DNA of 64,000 nt from Xanthobacteraceae bacterium. Lineage in GTDB: Bacteria; Pseudomonadota; Alphaproteobacteria; Rhizobiales; Xanthobacteraceae. The translations under genes and the position numbers were made by a program. Under the pieces are notes generated by a model. It had not been told where the DNA came from. It made no database searches and saw only the letters and a program-made list of their open reading frames with translations. Shown piece after piece: positions 46,674 through 56,436 of this stretch; the first letter of the stretch is position 1, and each line of letters opens with the position of its first letter. The DNA is taken from the NCBI GenBank assembly GCA_022844205.1, contig JALHMF010000003.1, positions 186,001-250,000 of the forward strand. The letters are read 5' to 3'.

Positions 46674-47552
46674 TCAGGCGTTGATCAGCCCGGCGTGCAC
46701 CATCGCTTCGCGCACCACGCGCTTGGCATTGTCGGAAAGCGGTGCCAGCGGCAGGCGGCAATGCTCGGACGACTTGCCGAGCAGCGAGAGCGCGTACTTC
46801 GCCGGGCCGGGATTGGTTTCAATGAACAGGTTCTTGTGCAGCGGCATCAGGCGGTCCTGCAACTTCACCGCCTTGTTGTAGTCGCCGGCGAGACATGCAT
46901 CCTGAAATTCGGCGCAGAGCCGCGGCGCCACGTTCGACGTCACCGAGATGCAGCCGACGCCGCCATGCGCGTTAAACCCTAATGCGGTGGCGTCCTCGCC
47001 GGAAAGCTGGATGAAATCCTCGCCGCAGGTCGCGCGCTGCTCGCTGACGCGCGCGACATTCGCGGTCGCGTCCTTCACGCCGACGATGTTCTTCAGCTTC
47101 GCTAGCCGGCCCATCGTCTCAGGCATCATATCGACGACTGAGCGCCCCGGGATGTTGTAGATGAAAATCGGGATGCTGATCGCGTCGTTGATCGCCTTGT
47201 AATGCAGGTACATGCCTTCCTGCGTGGGCTTGTTGTAATAAGGCGTCACCACGAGCACGGCATCGGCCCCGGCCTTTTCGGCGTGCTTGGACAGATCGAT
47301 CGCCTCTTCCGTCGAGTTCGATCCGGCGCCCGCGATCACCTTCACGCGGCCCTTGGCCTGGTCGATGCACCATTCGACGACTTTGTGATGCTCGTCATGG
47401 GACAGCGTCGGGCTCTCGCCGGTGGTGCCCACCGGAACCAATCCGTCGGTTCCCTCTTCAATTTGCCAGTCCACGAGGTCGCGGAACGCGCGCTCGTCCA
47501 GCCCGCCATTCTTGAAGGGGGTGACGAGTGCTGTGAAGGAACCCTGGAACAT
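46674..47552 (-). CDS. dapA: 4-hydroxy-tetrahydrodipicolinate synthase
   Basis: Condenses pyruvate and aspartate semialdehyde in lysine/diaminopimelate synthesis. The 292-residue TIM barrel starts [20 protein letters not shown], with [37 protein letters not shown] and [17 protein letters not shown], and the Schiff-base lysine in [15 protein letters not shown]. The eight-residue extension to 47576 is unlikely, as homologues begin at MFQGS. It is read toward smpB with a 32-base gap. Confidence 0.95.
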   Translation of the reverse strand: MFQGSFTALVTPFKNGGLDERAFRDLVDWQIEEGTDGLVPVGTTGESPTLSHDEHHKVVEWCIDQAKGRVKVIAGAGSNSTEEAIDLSKHAEKAGADAVLVVTPYYNKPTQEGMYLHYKAINDAISIPIFIYNIPGRSVVDMMPETMGRLAKLKNIVGVKDATANVARVSEQRATCGEDFIQLSGEDATALGFNAHGGVGCISVTSNVAPRLCAEFQDACLAGDYNKAVKLQDRLMPLHKNLFIETNPGPAKYALSLLGKSSEHCRLPLAPLSDNAKRVVREAMVHAGLINA

Positions 47553-47713
47553 CTGCAAATTCCTGTTGACCGGCAAAGGAGATAGCGCGGAAGTGCCTGA
47601 CGTGAAAGCCCTGTTTGGATCGCGCAGGTTCCGGGTTTACTGCTTGTTCACCGCAAGCCCTTCATTGCTAAGACCTTCAATTGCCCTATTTGAACGTGTC
47701 TCTGTGAGGACCG

Positions 47714-49702
47714 ATGCGATTGCTGACACGATTCTGCCTGACCGGATTTGCTGCGCTCGCGCTTGCGGCGGCACCCGTGCGCGCGCAGGCCCCCACCGGC
47801 GAAGCGGCGGTCCTTAAACAGGCGATCGATCTCGTGCAGGCCGGCAAGGGTGCCGACGGTTTGCGGCGCGCGAACGATCTGCGCGATCCGGTCGCCCGCA
47901 AGCTCGTGGAATGGGTGACGCTGCGGCTCGCGCCGCGCGACCTCGGCTTCGAGCGTGCTGCTGCTTTCCTTCGTGACAATTCAGACTGGCCGAGTCTGGG
48001 ACTCGTCCGCCGCCGCGTTGAAGGATTGCTTTACGACGCACGGCACGAACCCGCTTACGTGCGGAACTTCTTTGGCAACCAGCGCCCTGCATCCGGCGAA
48101 GGAAAACTCGCCCTCGCCCGCGCGCTGCTGGCGACCGGCGATCGCAATGGAGCGATCGCATTGGTGCGCAGCGCGTGGCGGCAGGATGATTTTCCGCCCT
48201 ACGTGGAGACGGAAACAATCACGATGTTTGCGGGCGTGCTCACCAACGAAGACCACAAGCTGCGTGCGGAAAAACTCTTCCATGCCGAGAAAGCCGACTC
48301 GGGTCTTCGCAACGCGGAGCGCGCGGGCGGCGACATCGCCGCCTGGGGCCGCGCCTGGGCGGCTGTCATCAAGAAATCCTCCAGCGCGCCGAAACTCCTC
48401 GATGCCGTGCCGGCTTCGATGCAGAAAGATGCTGGCCTGCTGTTTGCGCGCGTGCAGTCGCGGCGGCAGCGGGATGATTATCCCGGAGCGGCGAAAGCGT
48501 TTCTCGAAGCGCCGCGCGATCCGGTTCGATTGATGGACACCGACGACTGGTGGCGCGAGGGACGCCTCATCGTGCGCAAGATGCTGGATGCGGGCGACGC
48601 GCGGATGGCCTATCGGGTGGCCGCGCATGCGGGTACCGCGGAGTCCGAAAATTACAAGGCTGATCAACAGTTTATGGCCGGGTGGGTGGCGCTCCGCTAC
48701 CTCAAGGACCCGGCGACGGCACTGAAACATTTCGCCAACTTCGACTCCTTCTCCAAGCATCCCGTGACGCTGGCCCGCGGCTTCTACTGGCTCGGCCGCG
48801 CGCATGAGGCGACCAACAACCGGCAGGCCGCGAACAGCGCCTATGATCGCGCGGCGCGCTTCACCACCACCTATTACGGCCAGCTCGCGCGCGCCAAACT
48901 CGGCCTCAAGGACCTCCCTCTGCACCGTCCGCTGGAACCGACCGCGAAGGACCGCGCGGAGTTTGCGAAACTCGAACCGGTGCAGGCGTTGAAACTTCTC
49001 TATGCCGCCGACGAGCGCAACCTCACCATTCCATTTTATGTGGACTACGCGGAACGCCTCAAGGACGAAGCGGCCTTCCTGCTGCTCGGCGCCATCGCCT
49101 ACGACAACCGCGACCCGCGCGGCATGGTGCTCGTGGGCAAGACCGCCTATTCGAACGGTATCCAGCTCGACACCATCGCCTACCCGGTCTTCGGCATCCC
49201 TGACATTCCGCCGAGCAATCCGCCCGTCGACAAGGCGCTGGTCTATGCAATCGCGCGGCAGGAAAGCCAATTCCATCAAGGTGCGGAGTCGACGGCGAAA
49301 GCCTACGGCCTGATGCAGGTGATCCAGTCCACCGCGCGCAATATCGCCAAACGCATGAACCTCGGCTTCGACCTCAACAAGCTCCGCGCCGATCCGCATT
49401 ATAATGCGCGCCTGGGCGCGAACGAGCTGGGCACCCTGCTGCAGGATTATCGCGGCTCCTACATTCTGGCGGCGATCGGCTATAACGCCGGGCCCGGCCG
49501 GGCCCGGCAATGGATCGCGCAATATGGCGATCCGCGCGATCCGAATGTCGATGTGATCGACTGGGTGGAGCGAATTCCGATCTCCGAGACGCGCTTCTAC
49601 ATCCAGCGCATCATGGAAAACCTGCAGGTCTACAAGGTCTTGTTCGGCAGCGAGCGCGGCCTCATGATCGAGGCCGACATCGCGCGCGGCCGCGTCAACT
49701 GA
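47714..49702 (+). CDS. slt: soluble lytic murein transglycosylase
   Basis: Cuts peptidoglycan between MurNAc and GlcNAc, releasing anhydro-muropeptides. The 662-residue protein has a signal peptide (LTGFAALALAAAPVRAQA), a long alpha-helical superhelical U/L domain (repeats such as GNRNGAIALVRSAWRQDD-like, about residues 30-440), and the C-terminal SLT domain: YAIARQESQFHQGAESTAKAYGLMQVIQSTA (catalytic Glu in RQES), NARLGANELGTLL, AAIGYNAGPGRARQWI. Length and order match Slt70. It reads away from dapA with a good ribosome-binding site (GTGAGGA). Confidence 0.93.
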   Translation: MRLLTRFCLTGFAALALAAAPVRAQAPTGEAAVLKQAIDLVQAGKGADGLRRANDLRDPVARKLVEWVTLRLAPRDLGFERAAAFLRDNSDWPSLGLVRRRVEGLLYDARHEPAYVRNFFGNQRPASGEGKLALARALLATGDRNGAIALVRSAWRQDDFPPYVETETITMFAGVLTNEDHKLRAEKLFHAEKADSGLRNAERAGGDIAAWGRAWAAVIKKSSSAPKLLDAVPASMQKDAGLLFARVQSRRQRDDYPGAAKAFLEAPRDPVRLMDTDDWWREGRLIVRKMLDAGDARMAYRVAAHAGTAESENYKADQQFMAGWVALRYLKDPATALKHFANFDSFSKHPVTLARGFYWLGRAHEATNNRQAANSAYDRAARFTTTYYGQLARAKLGLKDLPLHRPLEPTAKDRAEFAKLEPVQALKLLYAADERNLTIPFYVDYAERLKDEAAFLLLGAIAYDNRDPRGMVLVGKTAYSNGIQLDTIAYPVFGIPDIPPSNPPVDKALVYAIARQESQFHQGAESTAKAYGLMQVIQSTARNIAKRMNLGFDLNKLRADPHYNARLGANELGTLLQDYRGSYILAAIGYNAGPGRARQWIAQYGDPRDPNVDVIDWVERIPISETRFYIQRIMENLQVYKVLFGSERGLMIEADIARGRVN

Positions 49703-49728
49703 ACGGCTTTCCGAGCCCCCCTTCATTC

Positions 49729-50619
49729 ATGCCCGTTGCAATCGAAGACCTTTGGGTGAAATCGGCGGACGGATTGCGGCTGCATGTCCATGCCGCCGGT
49801 CCCCGCGACAGCCGCCTGCTTCCCGCCGTCTGCCTCCCGGGCATAGCCCGCACCGGAGAGGATTTTATCGAAGTCATGCAGGCACTTGCGGGCGGTCCCT
49901 CGCCCCGCCGGGTGATTGCGGTGGACGCGCGCGGACGCGGGCTTTCCGAATGGGACAACAACCCCGCGAACTATAATCCGCTGACCGAGCTTGCCGATGT
50001 GATCGCGGTGCTCGATGCAACGGGGATTGAACGCGCGATTTTCATCGGCACCTCCCGCGGCGGAATTCTCACCATGCTGCTGCCGGCGGCGCGGCCGCAC
50101 GTGGTCGCAGGCGCGGTGCTGAACGACATCGGTCCCGTGATCGAAATGGCGGGCCTGCTGCGGATCAAGAGCTATGTCGGCAAACTGCCAAAACCGCGCT
50201 CATGGGCGGAAGCCGTCTCGATCCTGCGCCGGACCATGGAAGCGCAGTTTCCGGCACTTGACGACACGGCTTGGGAATTATGGACACGCCGCACCTTTAC
50301 CGACGCGGGCGGACAAGGCATCGAGCCGCGCTACGACCCGGCCCTTTCCGCGGCGCTTGCGGCCGCCGATCCGGCTACGCCGCCGCCGGCACTCTGGGCG
50401 CAGTTCGACGCACTGGCATCCGTTCCGGCGATGGTGATGCGCGGCGAACATTCCGACATTCTCTCGCGCGCGACGCTCGGGGAGATGCAGGCGCGGCATC
50501 CCCGCATGCAATCGGTGGAAATTCCGGGCCAGGGCCACGCGCCGCTGCTGATCGATGACAGGACGATCGCGCCGATCGTGAAATTCGTGGAGGGCTGTGA
50601 TGCTGCGGCGGAAAGCTGA
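49729..50619 (+). CDS. alpha/beta hydrolase
   Basis: A 296-residue serine hydrolase fold protein. It has VCLPGIARTGEDF (oxyanion region), VIAVDARGRGLSEW, the nucleophile elbow IGTSRGGILTML (Ser in GTSRGG), MVMRGEHSDILSRATLGEM (catalytic Asp) and a C-terminal GQGHAPLLID (His). No specific substrate is suggested. It starts 26 bases after slt and is probably its operon partner; a REP element and a terminator follow. The frame upstream of the ATG is inside slt. Confidence 0.87.
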   Translation: MPVAIEDLWVKSADGLRLHVHAAGPRDSRLLPAVCLPGIARTGEDFIEVMQALAGGPSPRRVIAVDARGRGLSEWDNNPANYNPLTELADVIAVLDATGIERAIFIGTSRGGILTMLLPAARPHVVAGAVLNDIGPVIEMAGLLRIKSYVGKLPKPRSWAEAVSILRRTMEAQFPALDDTAWELWTRRTFTDAGGQGIEPRYDPALSAALAAADPATPPPALWAQFDALASVPAMVMRGEHSDILSRATLGEMQARHPRMQSVEIPGQGHAPLLIDDRTIAPIVKFVEGCDAAAES

Positions 50620-50627
50620 AAATTCAT

Positions 50628-50740
50628 TCGTCATTCCAGGGTGCGTGCGCAAGCACGCGAACCCGGAATCCAGACACGAACGCAGAGTCTGCATCTGGAT
50701 TCCGGGTCCAACGCTTCGCGTTGTCCCGGAATGACGGGAC
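50628..50740. repeat. REP-like palindromes (TCATTCC family)
   Basis: TTCGTCATTCCAGGGTGCGTGCGCAAGCACGC and, opposite, GGATTCCGGG...GTTGTCCCGGAATGACGGG form an inverted pair with internal GCGTGCGCAAGCACGC and GCTTCGCG hairpins. It lies between the hydrolase gene and the terminator behind the porin. Confidence 0.75.
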
Positions 50741-50743
50741 AAA

Positions 50744-50774
50744 AGAAAAACCCCGGCTTTCGCCGGGGTTTTCC
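50744..50774. terminator. bidirectional terminator (porin side)
   Basis: CCCCGGC-TTTC-GCCGGGG is flanked by an A run on the left and a T run on the right. It can end transcription of the hydrolase (plus) and of the porin (minus), whose stop lies 28 bases away. Confidence 0.85.
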
Positions 50775-50801
50775 TTGTTGAGTACTTCGGACCAGATTGG
50801 A

Positions 50802-52160
50802 TCAGAAGTTGCGCTGAGCGCGGAAGGTACCAGACCAGCCGTCGTTCGACGTAGTAAATTGGGTGACGCCGCCAGCAAGACTCGTCTTGACGTCGTAGTA
50901 CATGACTTCGACACCGAGATCGAGGTTCGCCACCGGCGACCAGACCGTGGCCAGCGTCGCGTTCAGGATCTTTGCATCCGGGTGTACCGCGACGGCAGTC
51001 GTTACATTGTTGTTGAGGTCCAGCTTGGTGTAACCCACGCCGATGTTGGTACGCAGCATCGGAGTCCAGTAGTGCTGGAACTGACCAACCACAGCGGTGT
51101 GCTTGGTGAGCGACAGGCTGCCCGGCGTTGCGGCCGCTTCGATAGCATCCACCCAGAGGGCGATCGGACCATTGAGACCGGAATTGTCGGTGATAGCGGT
51201 AACACCGAAGTTGCCGCCCGGACCCGAACCGGCATAGCCGGTCGCGCCCTTACCGAAGGACCCGAAGATCTGAGCACGATCCTTCGGAGCGATCGAATCG
51301 AGCTTGACTTCGATGCCGCCGCCGACCGCGTAGCCCCACTTCTCAGGACCAACCGAGACGCCGGGGTTTATCGCCGCGTGCACTTCACGCAGGGCACCGG
51401 TGAGGATCGCAGAACCCCAAGCCTGATCAACACGGACGTTAGCCGTGACGTCCGGGTAGTACTGACCCTTATAGGAAGCGTTAAGAGCCAGCGGAGTGAT
51501 GACGCCACCCGTTATGGTGAAGATCGTGCTGCTGGCGATGTAGCCACGGCGGGTATTTGCGTCTTCGATCGCGATCGATGCCGACACGCCGTTGCCCAAC
51601 TGAGCCGTATACGCGATCTGGCTGACGCCGACGAGGTCGCCGGAACCGATCATCGCGTTAAAGCCGTAGGCGCCAGCGAACTTCCAGAGCGACGGTGCAT
51701 AGCCGAAGGTGAAGCCGGCGAACTGGATGAATGCAGCGTCCATCGAGGCCGCGTTAGCGTTAGCGATAGCCGTAGCCGCCGATTCGTTGGAGATATGCAG
51801 CAAGGCGTAGGAACGCAACGTGCCGTAGGCCGTGTTGGTGCGGGCGTCGAGGATGAGCGCGCCGCGCGAACGCCAGCCGGTCGCGGAGTCCGCGTCGTTG
51901 ATCGGAACCGCCGTGGTGCCCTGGAACCAGGACTGACCACGTCCGGCCGGACCATGGATGTTATAGTCAACGCGCAGCAAACCGCCCACGCGTAGGCAGA
52001 TATCGGTGCCCGGAATGTAGTAGAATCCCGCGCCGTAAGCCGAGCAAACCTTCACGTATTCGACCGCTTTGGCCTTTACGGGAAGGTCAGCGGCCTGTGC
52101 TCCCGACATCGCAACAAAACCTGCTGCGGAGCCGAGGAGAAGGCTCTTCATCACTTTCAT
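50802..52160 (-). CDS. porin (Rhizobiales Omp2/Porin_2 type)
   Basis: A 452-residue outer-membrane porin. The signal peptide (MKSLLLGSAAGFVAMSGAQAA) is followed by the family's N-terminal DLPVKAKAVEYVKVCSAYGAGFYYIPGTDICLRVGGLLRVDYN, with its two conserved cysteines. Alternating beta-strands run through to a C-terminal WSGTFRAQRNF ending in Phe, the outer-membrane insertion signal. It is one of the 16-strand alphaproteobacterial trimeric porins. The ATG at 52160 has GGAGGT upstream, at spacing 5. The long leader (about 340 bases) is unusual and may be regulated. Confidence 0.9.
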   Translation of the reverse strand: MKVMKSLLLGSAAGFVAMSGAQAADLPVKAKAVEYVKVCSAYGAGFYYIPGTDICLRVGGLLRVDYNIHGPAGRGQSWFQGTTAVPINDADSATGWRSRGALILDARTNTAYGTLRSYALLHISNESAATAIANANAASMDAAFIQFAGFTFGYAPSLWKFAGAYGFNAMIGSGDLVGVSQIAYTAQLGNGVSASIAIEDANTRRGYIASSTIFTITGGVITPLALNASYKGQYYPDVTANVRVDQAWGSAILTGALREVHAAINPGVSVGPEKWGYAVGGGIEVKLDSIAPKDRAQIFGSFGKGATGYAGSGPGGNFGVTAITDNSGLNGPIALWVDAIEAAATPGSLSLTKHTAVVGQFQHYWTPMLRTNIGVGYTKLDLNNNVTTAVAVHPDAKILNATLATVWSPVANLDLGVEVMYYDVKTSLAGGVTQFTTSNDGWSGTFRAQRNF

Positions 52161-52665
52161 CGTGACCTCCAAATTATTATCGAATGAGGGGGAGCGGTGG
52201 CCTTCGGCGGATGCTTGCTTGAATGCGTGCACCTTAGAAAGTTCCCTTATTCCCCGTGAGACCACCCGGCTGGTTCTTTCGGTTTGCTCTTGCAAGCTCC
52301 CCACCGTCAAAACCAGACGAGGCGACTGAAGGTCTTCCCCCTCGGGGTTCCCCCTGCCGTCGCTGCAGACACCTTAGCCAATCGAACTTGCCGTTCAATG
52401 CGGGAAACCTGTTCCGAGTGGTTCTACGGCGTCTTTTCAGGACGCTGTTGCCCAAACGCCACTCGCTGCCAAACGCAATTTAAGTAATTAAAAAATATAG
52501 ATATTTACCTTCTTCAGCCGGTGTAACAAAAGCTTCGGTGAGGCTGAGTCTCGTAACCGGGGTAGACCGTTGCCGAAAAGCGACAGTACGCAGTGCTGTT
52601 AACTTGAGCCTGCATCTTTTGGTTGCATTTATCGCCCTCCTGCACCTGAGCGATTCTACAGAAGC
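52161..52665. promoter_or_regulatory. 505-base gap: porin leader and promoter region
   Basis: An AT-rich block (52481-52520) is the likely promoter of the minus-strand porin. On the minus strand TTGTTA (52524-52529), then 16 bases, then TAAATA (52502-52507) gives a plausible promoter and a leader of about 340 bases. No ORF or RNA gene is recognised. Confidence 0.4.
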
Positions 52666-54786
52666 TCATTGAACGTCTGTTCGCATCAAAAATTGCCTCA
52701 CTTCGGCAGCCGCACGTTGGGCGACGGACGCCCAAGGCTCATCAAGACCCTGCCGAACAAGATGCACATTCGGATACCAGGGGCTGTCCGCCCGCCGCTT
52801 GAACCAATACCAAATCCGTGCCTGACCGTATGGCAACAGCACCCATGTCGGCTTTCCGAGTGCGCCCGCGAGATGGGCTGTCGTATTGCTGGTCGTGACG
52901 ACAGCGTCGCAAGACGAGACCAGAGCCGCCAAGCCATCGAGGTCTTGCGTATTGTCCACGCCATCGACCGGCGAAACGTTTACACCCAAGGCCAATTCAA
53001 CTTGCTGGCGCTCATCTTGCGTGTCGCCATATTGAAGATCGACAAAACGACAGTTCTGAATGGCCAGAAATGGGGCAAAATCAGTCAGACTGGCCGATTT
53101 CATTTCGCCGAGAGTGACATTTGCACTCCGCCAGGAAACGCCAATGGCGTATTTCGAATCCGCGGTGATCAGTTTGCGCAAGCCGCGCGCACGATTTTCG
53201 TCAGCGCGCAAATATGCTGGGGGAATGTTAGGAAAAGATTCCATATTCGGACGCAGGAATTTTCCGAGGCTTGCCATCGAACAATGCGCGGCGATCTCGC
53301 CAGGATACAACTTCTCAGGATCGATCGGAACGACTTTAATCGTTGGGAAGGAGCGCTTAAACAACGGCACCAGACGAGGGGAACACTCGACAATCACGGC
53401 ATCAGCGAAATTCTCAAGCTCGGGCAACATGCTGGAATAGATAATCTCGTCGCCCAGCCCCTGTTCACCCCAAACCAAGAGCTTCCCTTCGACTTTCTTT
53501 CCGTCCCACAGAGGCGCCGAATACTCGCGGAAAGCTGGTCTTTTATGGATTGGCCGGAGAAACCGGCGTTCAAAAAACTCCCAACCACGCGACAACTCAC
53601 CCAACGAAAGGTACGTTATCCCGAGAGTCCATGACTTTTCGTCCTGAATTTCCTCCGCTGTTGCAAGGGCTTGATTGAGGTACTGGATCGCTTCTTCACT
53701 GCGGTCTGTCAATGCATACAAATCTGCCAAAAGAAAAAGAGTCAGTGCAGAACAGCGATCGAGTTCTAAGCTCTTCTCGAGCAGCCTTTCCGACTCTGCA
53801 TACTGACGCTTGATGCAGTAATACCCGCCGAGTAATGAAATCGCCTCTGCATAATCGGGTTTGAGCGCGATTGCTTTCTGCAACGGTTCTCGCATTTCGT
53901 CATAGCGTTCGAGGCTACTGAAAATTTCCGCGAGGCAGAAATACGCCTCCGCAAAATCCGGTTTCCGATTGATTGCTTCCTGGTAGCTGCGAAGCGCGTC
54001 TTCATGCCTGTCAATCTTTTGAAGTGCATGACCAAGCTCAACATACGCCTCCGCAAAATCCGGCTTGATCTGCGTCGCACGAAGAAAATGTCCGGCCGCT
54101 TCGTCGTATTTTTTGAGCGAAGCCAGCGCCAGGCCCTTGCACGCATAGGCTTCCGCCACGTTGGGATTGATTGCGATGGCCCTGTCAAACTGTATCAGCG
54201 ATTCCTGCGCACGCTCCAGCGCGCGCAGCGCGTTGCCGAGGCTGATGTAAGCGTCGGAATTGCGCGGCTGCAGCGCGATGGATTTTTCGAGATGCGGAAT
54301 CGCATCCGCTTGCCTGCCCTGTGCCGCCAGTGCATTTCCTAAATTGAGATGCGCCCCGGCATGGTTCGGATCGAGCGCCAGCGCGCGCTCATATGCCCTC
54401 ATGGCGTCGTCGGTGCGTCCCAGCGACTTGAGCGCGATGCCGAAATTCATATGCGCGTCGGCGTCGTTCGGTTTGGCGGCGATGGCGCGTTCGAAATGCG
54501 GGATTGATTCTTCGTAACGGCCAAGCCGCTGAAGTACCGTGGCGAGATTGTAGTGAATGTCCGGGATGCGCGGATCGAGCGCGAGCGCCTTGCCAAGATC
54601 CCGAGCCGCGGCTTCCAGCTGGCCCGACTGAAACTCCGCAAGTCCAAGTAAATTCAGAACAATCGGCTGTTTCGGCGAGCGCTTCAGGAGCTTGCGGTAG
54701 GCCTCGATAGCGGCCGGCAAATTGCCCGCCTGGTGCAACCCGGCCGCCTGCTGAAAATCGCGCTGATCGCGTTCGCTAAAAGACAT
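52666..54786 (-). CDS. TPR protein fused to a glycosyltransferase-like domain (GT9/GT41-like fold)
   Basis: A 706-residue protein. The N-terminal 380 residues carry about eleven TPR repeats of 34 residues (for example YNLATVLQRLGRYEESIPHFERAIAAKPNDADAHMNFGIALKSLGRTDDAMRAYERALALDPNHAGAHLNLGNALAAQG). The C-terminal part (about 430-700) has a GT-B-like fold: LLVWGEQGLGDEIIYSSMLPEL, VVPIDPEKL, GVSWRSANVTLGEM, and LAALVSSCDAVVTTSNTTAHLAGALGKPTWVLLPYGQARIWYW. That last block resembles heptosyltransferase-like and sugar-donor-binding sites. It may modify a protein or glycan; substrate unknown. A second glycosyltransferase gene lies 81 bases upstream, in the same direction. Confidence 0.8.
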   Translation of the reverse strand: MSFSERDQRDFQQAAGLHQAGNLPAAIEAYRKLLKRSPKQPIVLNLLGLAEFQSGQLEAAARDLGKALALDPRIPDIHYNLATVLQRLGRYEESIPHFERAIAAKPNDADAHMNFGIALKSLGRTDDAMRAYERALALDPNHAGAHLNLGNALAAQGRQADAIPHLEKSIALQPRNSDAYISLGNALRALERAQESLIQFDRAIAINPNVAEAYACKGLALASLKKYDEAAGHFLRATQIKPDFAEAYVELGHALQKIDRHEDALRSYQEAINRKPDFAEAYFCLAEIFSSLERYDEMREPLQKAIALKPDYAEAISLLGGYYCIKRQYAESERLLEKSLELDRCSALTLFLLADLYALTDRSEEAIQYLNQALATAEEIQDEKSWTLGITYLSLGELSRGWEFFERRFLRPIHKRPAFREYSAPLWDGKKVEGKLLVWGEQGLGDEIIYSSMLPELENFADAVIVECSPRLVPLFKRSFPTIKVVPIDPEKLYPGEIAAHCSMASLGKFLRPNMESFPNIPPAYLRADENRARGLRKLITADSKYAIGVSWRSANVTLGEMKSASLTDFAPFLAIQNCRFVDLQYGDTQDERQQVELALGVNVSPVDGVDNTQDLDGLAALVSSCDAVVTTSNTTAHLAGALGKPTWVLLPYGQARIWYWFKRRADSPWYPNVHLVRQGLDEPWASVAQRAAAEVRQFLMRTDVQ

Positions 54787-54866
54787 TTCCGCCGTTCAAG
54801 AACCAAACCGTACAGCCTGGATATTCCAGGCCATGCTGCAAACAAAGCGCGGAATCAAAGGACGGC

Positions 54867-55562
54867 TCAAGCCGCCGCGCGGGCCAGCTCGTCCTTTTCC
54901 TTCAGCCAGAGATCGCCGTAGTCGACGTTCTGCCAGTTCTCGAACCACGGACCGCCGCGCGTAAAATGCACGGCCGTTGGCGTGCCCGTCGCCGGCTTCT
55001 CGTTCCAGCCCTCGAGCCAGTTCCATTCCACCGGGAGAGAACCAATATCGTTGTCGTCCACCCATTGCATGCGGTGCAGGTAAGCTCCGGTTTCGCGATT
55101 GACGAGTTCGGGTGTGAGTTTTTTCACCGAAGGATGATCGCAGTTAAACAGCATCAGCGACGACCAGTTCTTGCGCGGATAGTTTGTCTGCACCGCGCCG
55201 TCCATCTTTACCGTATCCTTCGGTGTGTAATCGTGCTGGACGCAAAGCACCGCCTTCGACGGGTCCATGAATTTCTGGATGCGCCCGATATCATTGAGCC
55301 AGAGGAAATCGCAGTCGCTGAACAGCGCCCATCCCTTGTACCCGGCAAGCGCCGGCGTCAGGAAACGCGAATAGGTGAATTCGGTGGACGCCAGCGGATC
55401 CTGATCGCGGGTGTAGAGACCCTTCGCGCGAAGATCGTCGAGCTTGATCGCATGCACTTCGACCGGAATCGAAGCGCGCCGCTCCAGCGAGTATTTCGCG
55501 ACGTCGTAAGCGATCGGTTCGCGCTTGTCCCAGCCAATGTAAATCCGCAGCGGTTCGGTCAT
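54867..55562 (-). CDS. family 8-like glycosyltransferase
   Basis: A 231-residue GT-A fold enzyme: RIYIGWDKREPIAYDVAKYSLERRA at the start, EFTYSRFLTPALAGY, the metal-binding ALFSDCDFLW (DxD), and LMLFNCDHPSVKKLTPE. A C-terminal VEWNWLEGWN...AVHFTRGGPWFENWQNVDYGDLW holds another DxD-adjacent region. This fits small GT8-like or related nucleotide-diphospho-sugar transferases. The ATG at 55562 excludes an unrelated upstream extension. Acceptor unknown; it sits with the TPR-glycosyltransferase. Confidence 0.8.
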   Translation of the reverse strand: MTEPLRIYIGWDKREPIAYDVAKYSLERRASIPVEVHAIKLDDLRAKGLYTRDQDPLASTEFTYSRFLTPALAGYKGWALFSDCDFLWLNDIGRIQKFMDPSKAVLCVQHDYTPKDTVKMDGAVQTNYPRKNWSSLMLFNCDHPSVKKLTPELVNRETGAYLHRMQWVDDNDIGSLPVEWNWLEGWNEKPATGTPTAVHFTRGGPWFENWQNVDYGDLWLKEKDELARAAA

Positions 55563-55966
55563 GTGTTCGCGTCTTTCGAATATGAAATCAAAACCCTTGC
55601 ATCCCGGCTGATGCCGATCCACTCGCATGCACAGCGTTCAAGCCGGGAGCGGGCACAATATAGCCGAGCGTCTGCCTGGATGCGCGAAAAAAGCGCGGCA
55701 AATAGCCGTGGCAAAGCTTGATTCAAGTCGTTGATTGGGAACCCTTAAAAGCCCCGTGCACAACGCCTCCGATCATACGACAAGCCCGTAACGGCGGCAT
55801 GATTTTTCCATTGCACGCGCAATGCAAATCCGTGCACCCTGAAAACGGGAGTCAATATCTCCCCCGCGACAGTTCATGCCGGACAAAATTGCCTCGTCCG
55901 GTGCTTGTGCCCGCAATGAAAATCGCGAAAATCGCGGCACTTCCGTATCTGAGTCTGGAGAAACCG

Positions 55967-56431
55967 ATGTTCCGCTTCCTGATGGTTGTTGCGTTTGCCG
56001 CCCTCAACGCAGTCCCCGCATCCGCCCAGGGCCGCGTCCGGGTCGGTGTTCTGGAATGTATCACGCAGCCTTCGATCGGCGCCATTGTCGGCTCGATCCG
56101 TGAGATGGATTGCGTGTTCAAACCGACCTCGGGCCGCGATGAGAATTATTCGGGGACGCAAACCAAGATCGGTATCGACATCGGCGTGCAGGCGCGCGCA
56201 GCGCTGGTATGGGCCGTGTTCGCGCCGACGGTGGATCGCCGTCCCGGCGAACTGCAGGGAACCTATGCCGGCGTTTCCGCCGACGCGTCCGTGGGCCTCG
56301 GCCTTGGCGCCAATGTGCTGCTCGGCGGCTCCTCACGCACGGTCGTGCTGCAGCCACTAAGCCTCGAAGGCCAGATCGGTGCCGGCGTTTCCGCCGGCGT
56401 CAGCGCATTGACGCTGAACTTCCTGCCCTGA
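55967..56431 (+). CDS. DUF992 exported protein
   Basis: A 154-residue protein with a signal peptide (FRFLMVVAFAALNAVPASAQG) and the DUF992 domain: RVRVGVLECITQPSIGAIVGSIREMDCVFKP (two cysteines likely to form a disulphide), GTYAGVSADASVGLGLGANVLLGGSSRTVVLQPLSLEGQIGAGVSAGVSALTL. DUF992 is a periplasmic beta-rich protein of unknown role, widespread in Rhizobiales. The start at 55967 has GGAG at 6 bases spacing; an ATG at 55916 is possible. The acyltransferase gene follows 5 bases later. Confidence 0.88.
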   Translation: MFRFLMVVAFAALNAVPASAQGRVRVGVLECITQPSIGAIVGSIREMDCVFKPTSGRDENYSGTQTKIGIDIGVQARAALVWAVFAPTVDRRPGELQGTYAGVSADASVGLGLGANVLLGGSSRTVVLQPLSLEGQIGAGVSAGVSALTLNFLP

Positions 56432-56436
56432 CGCAG

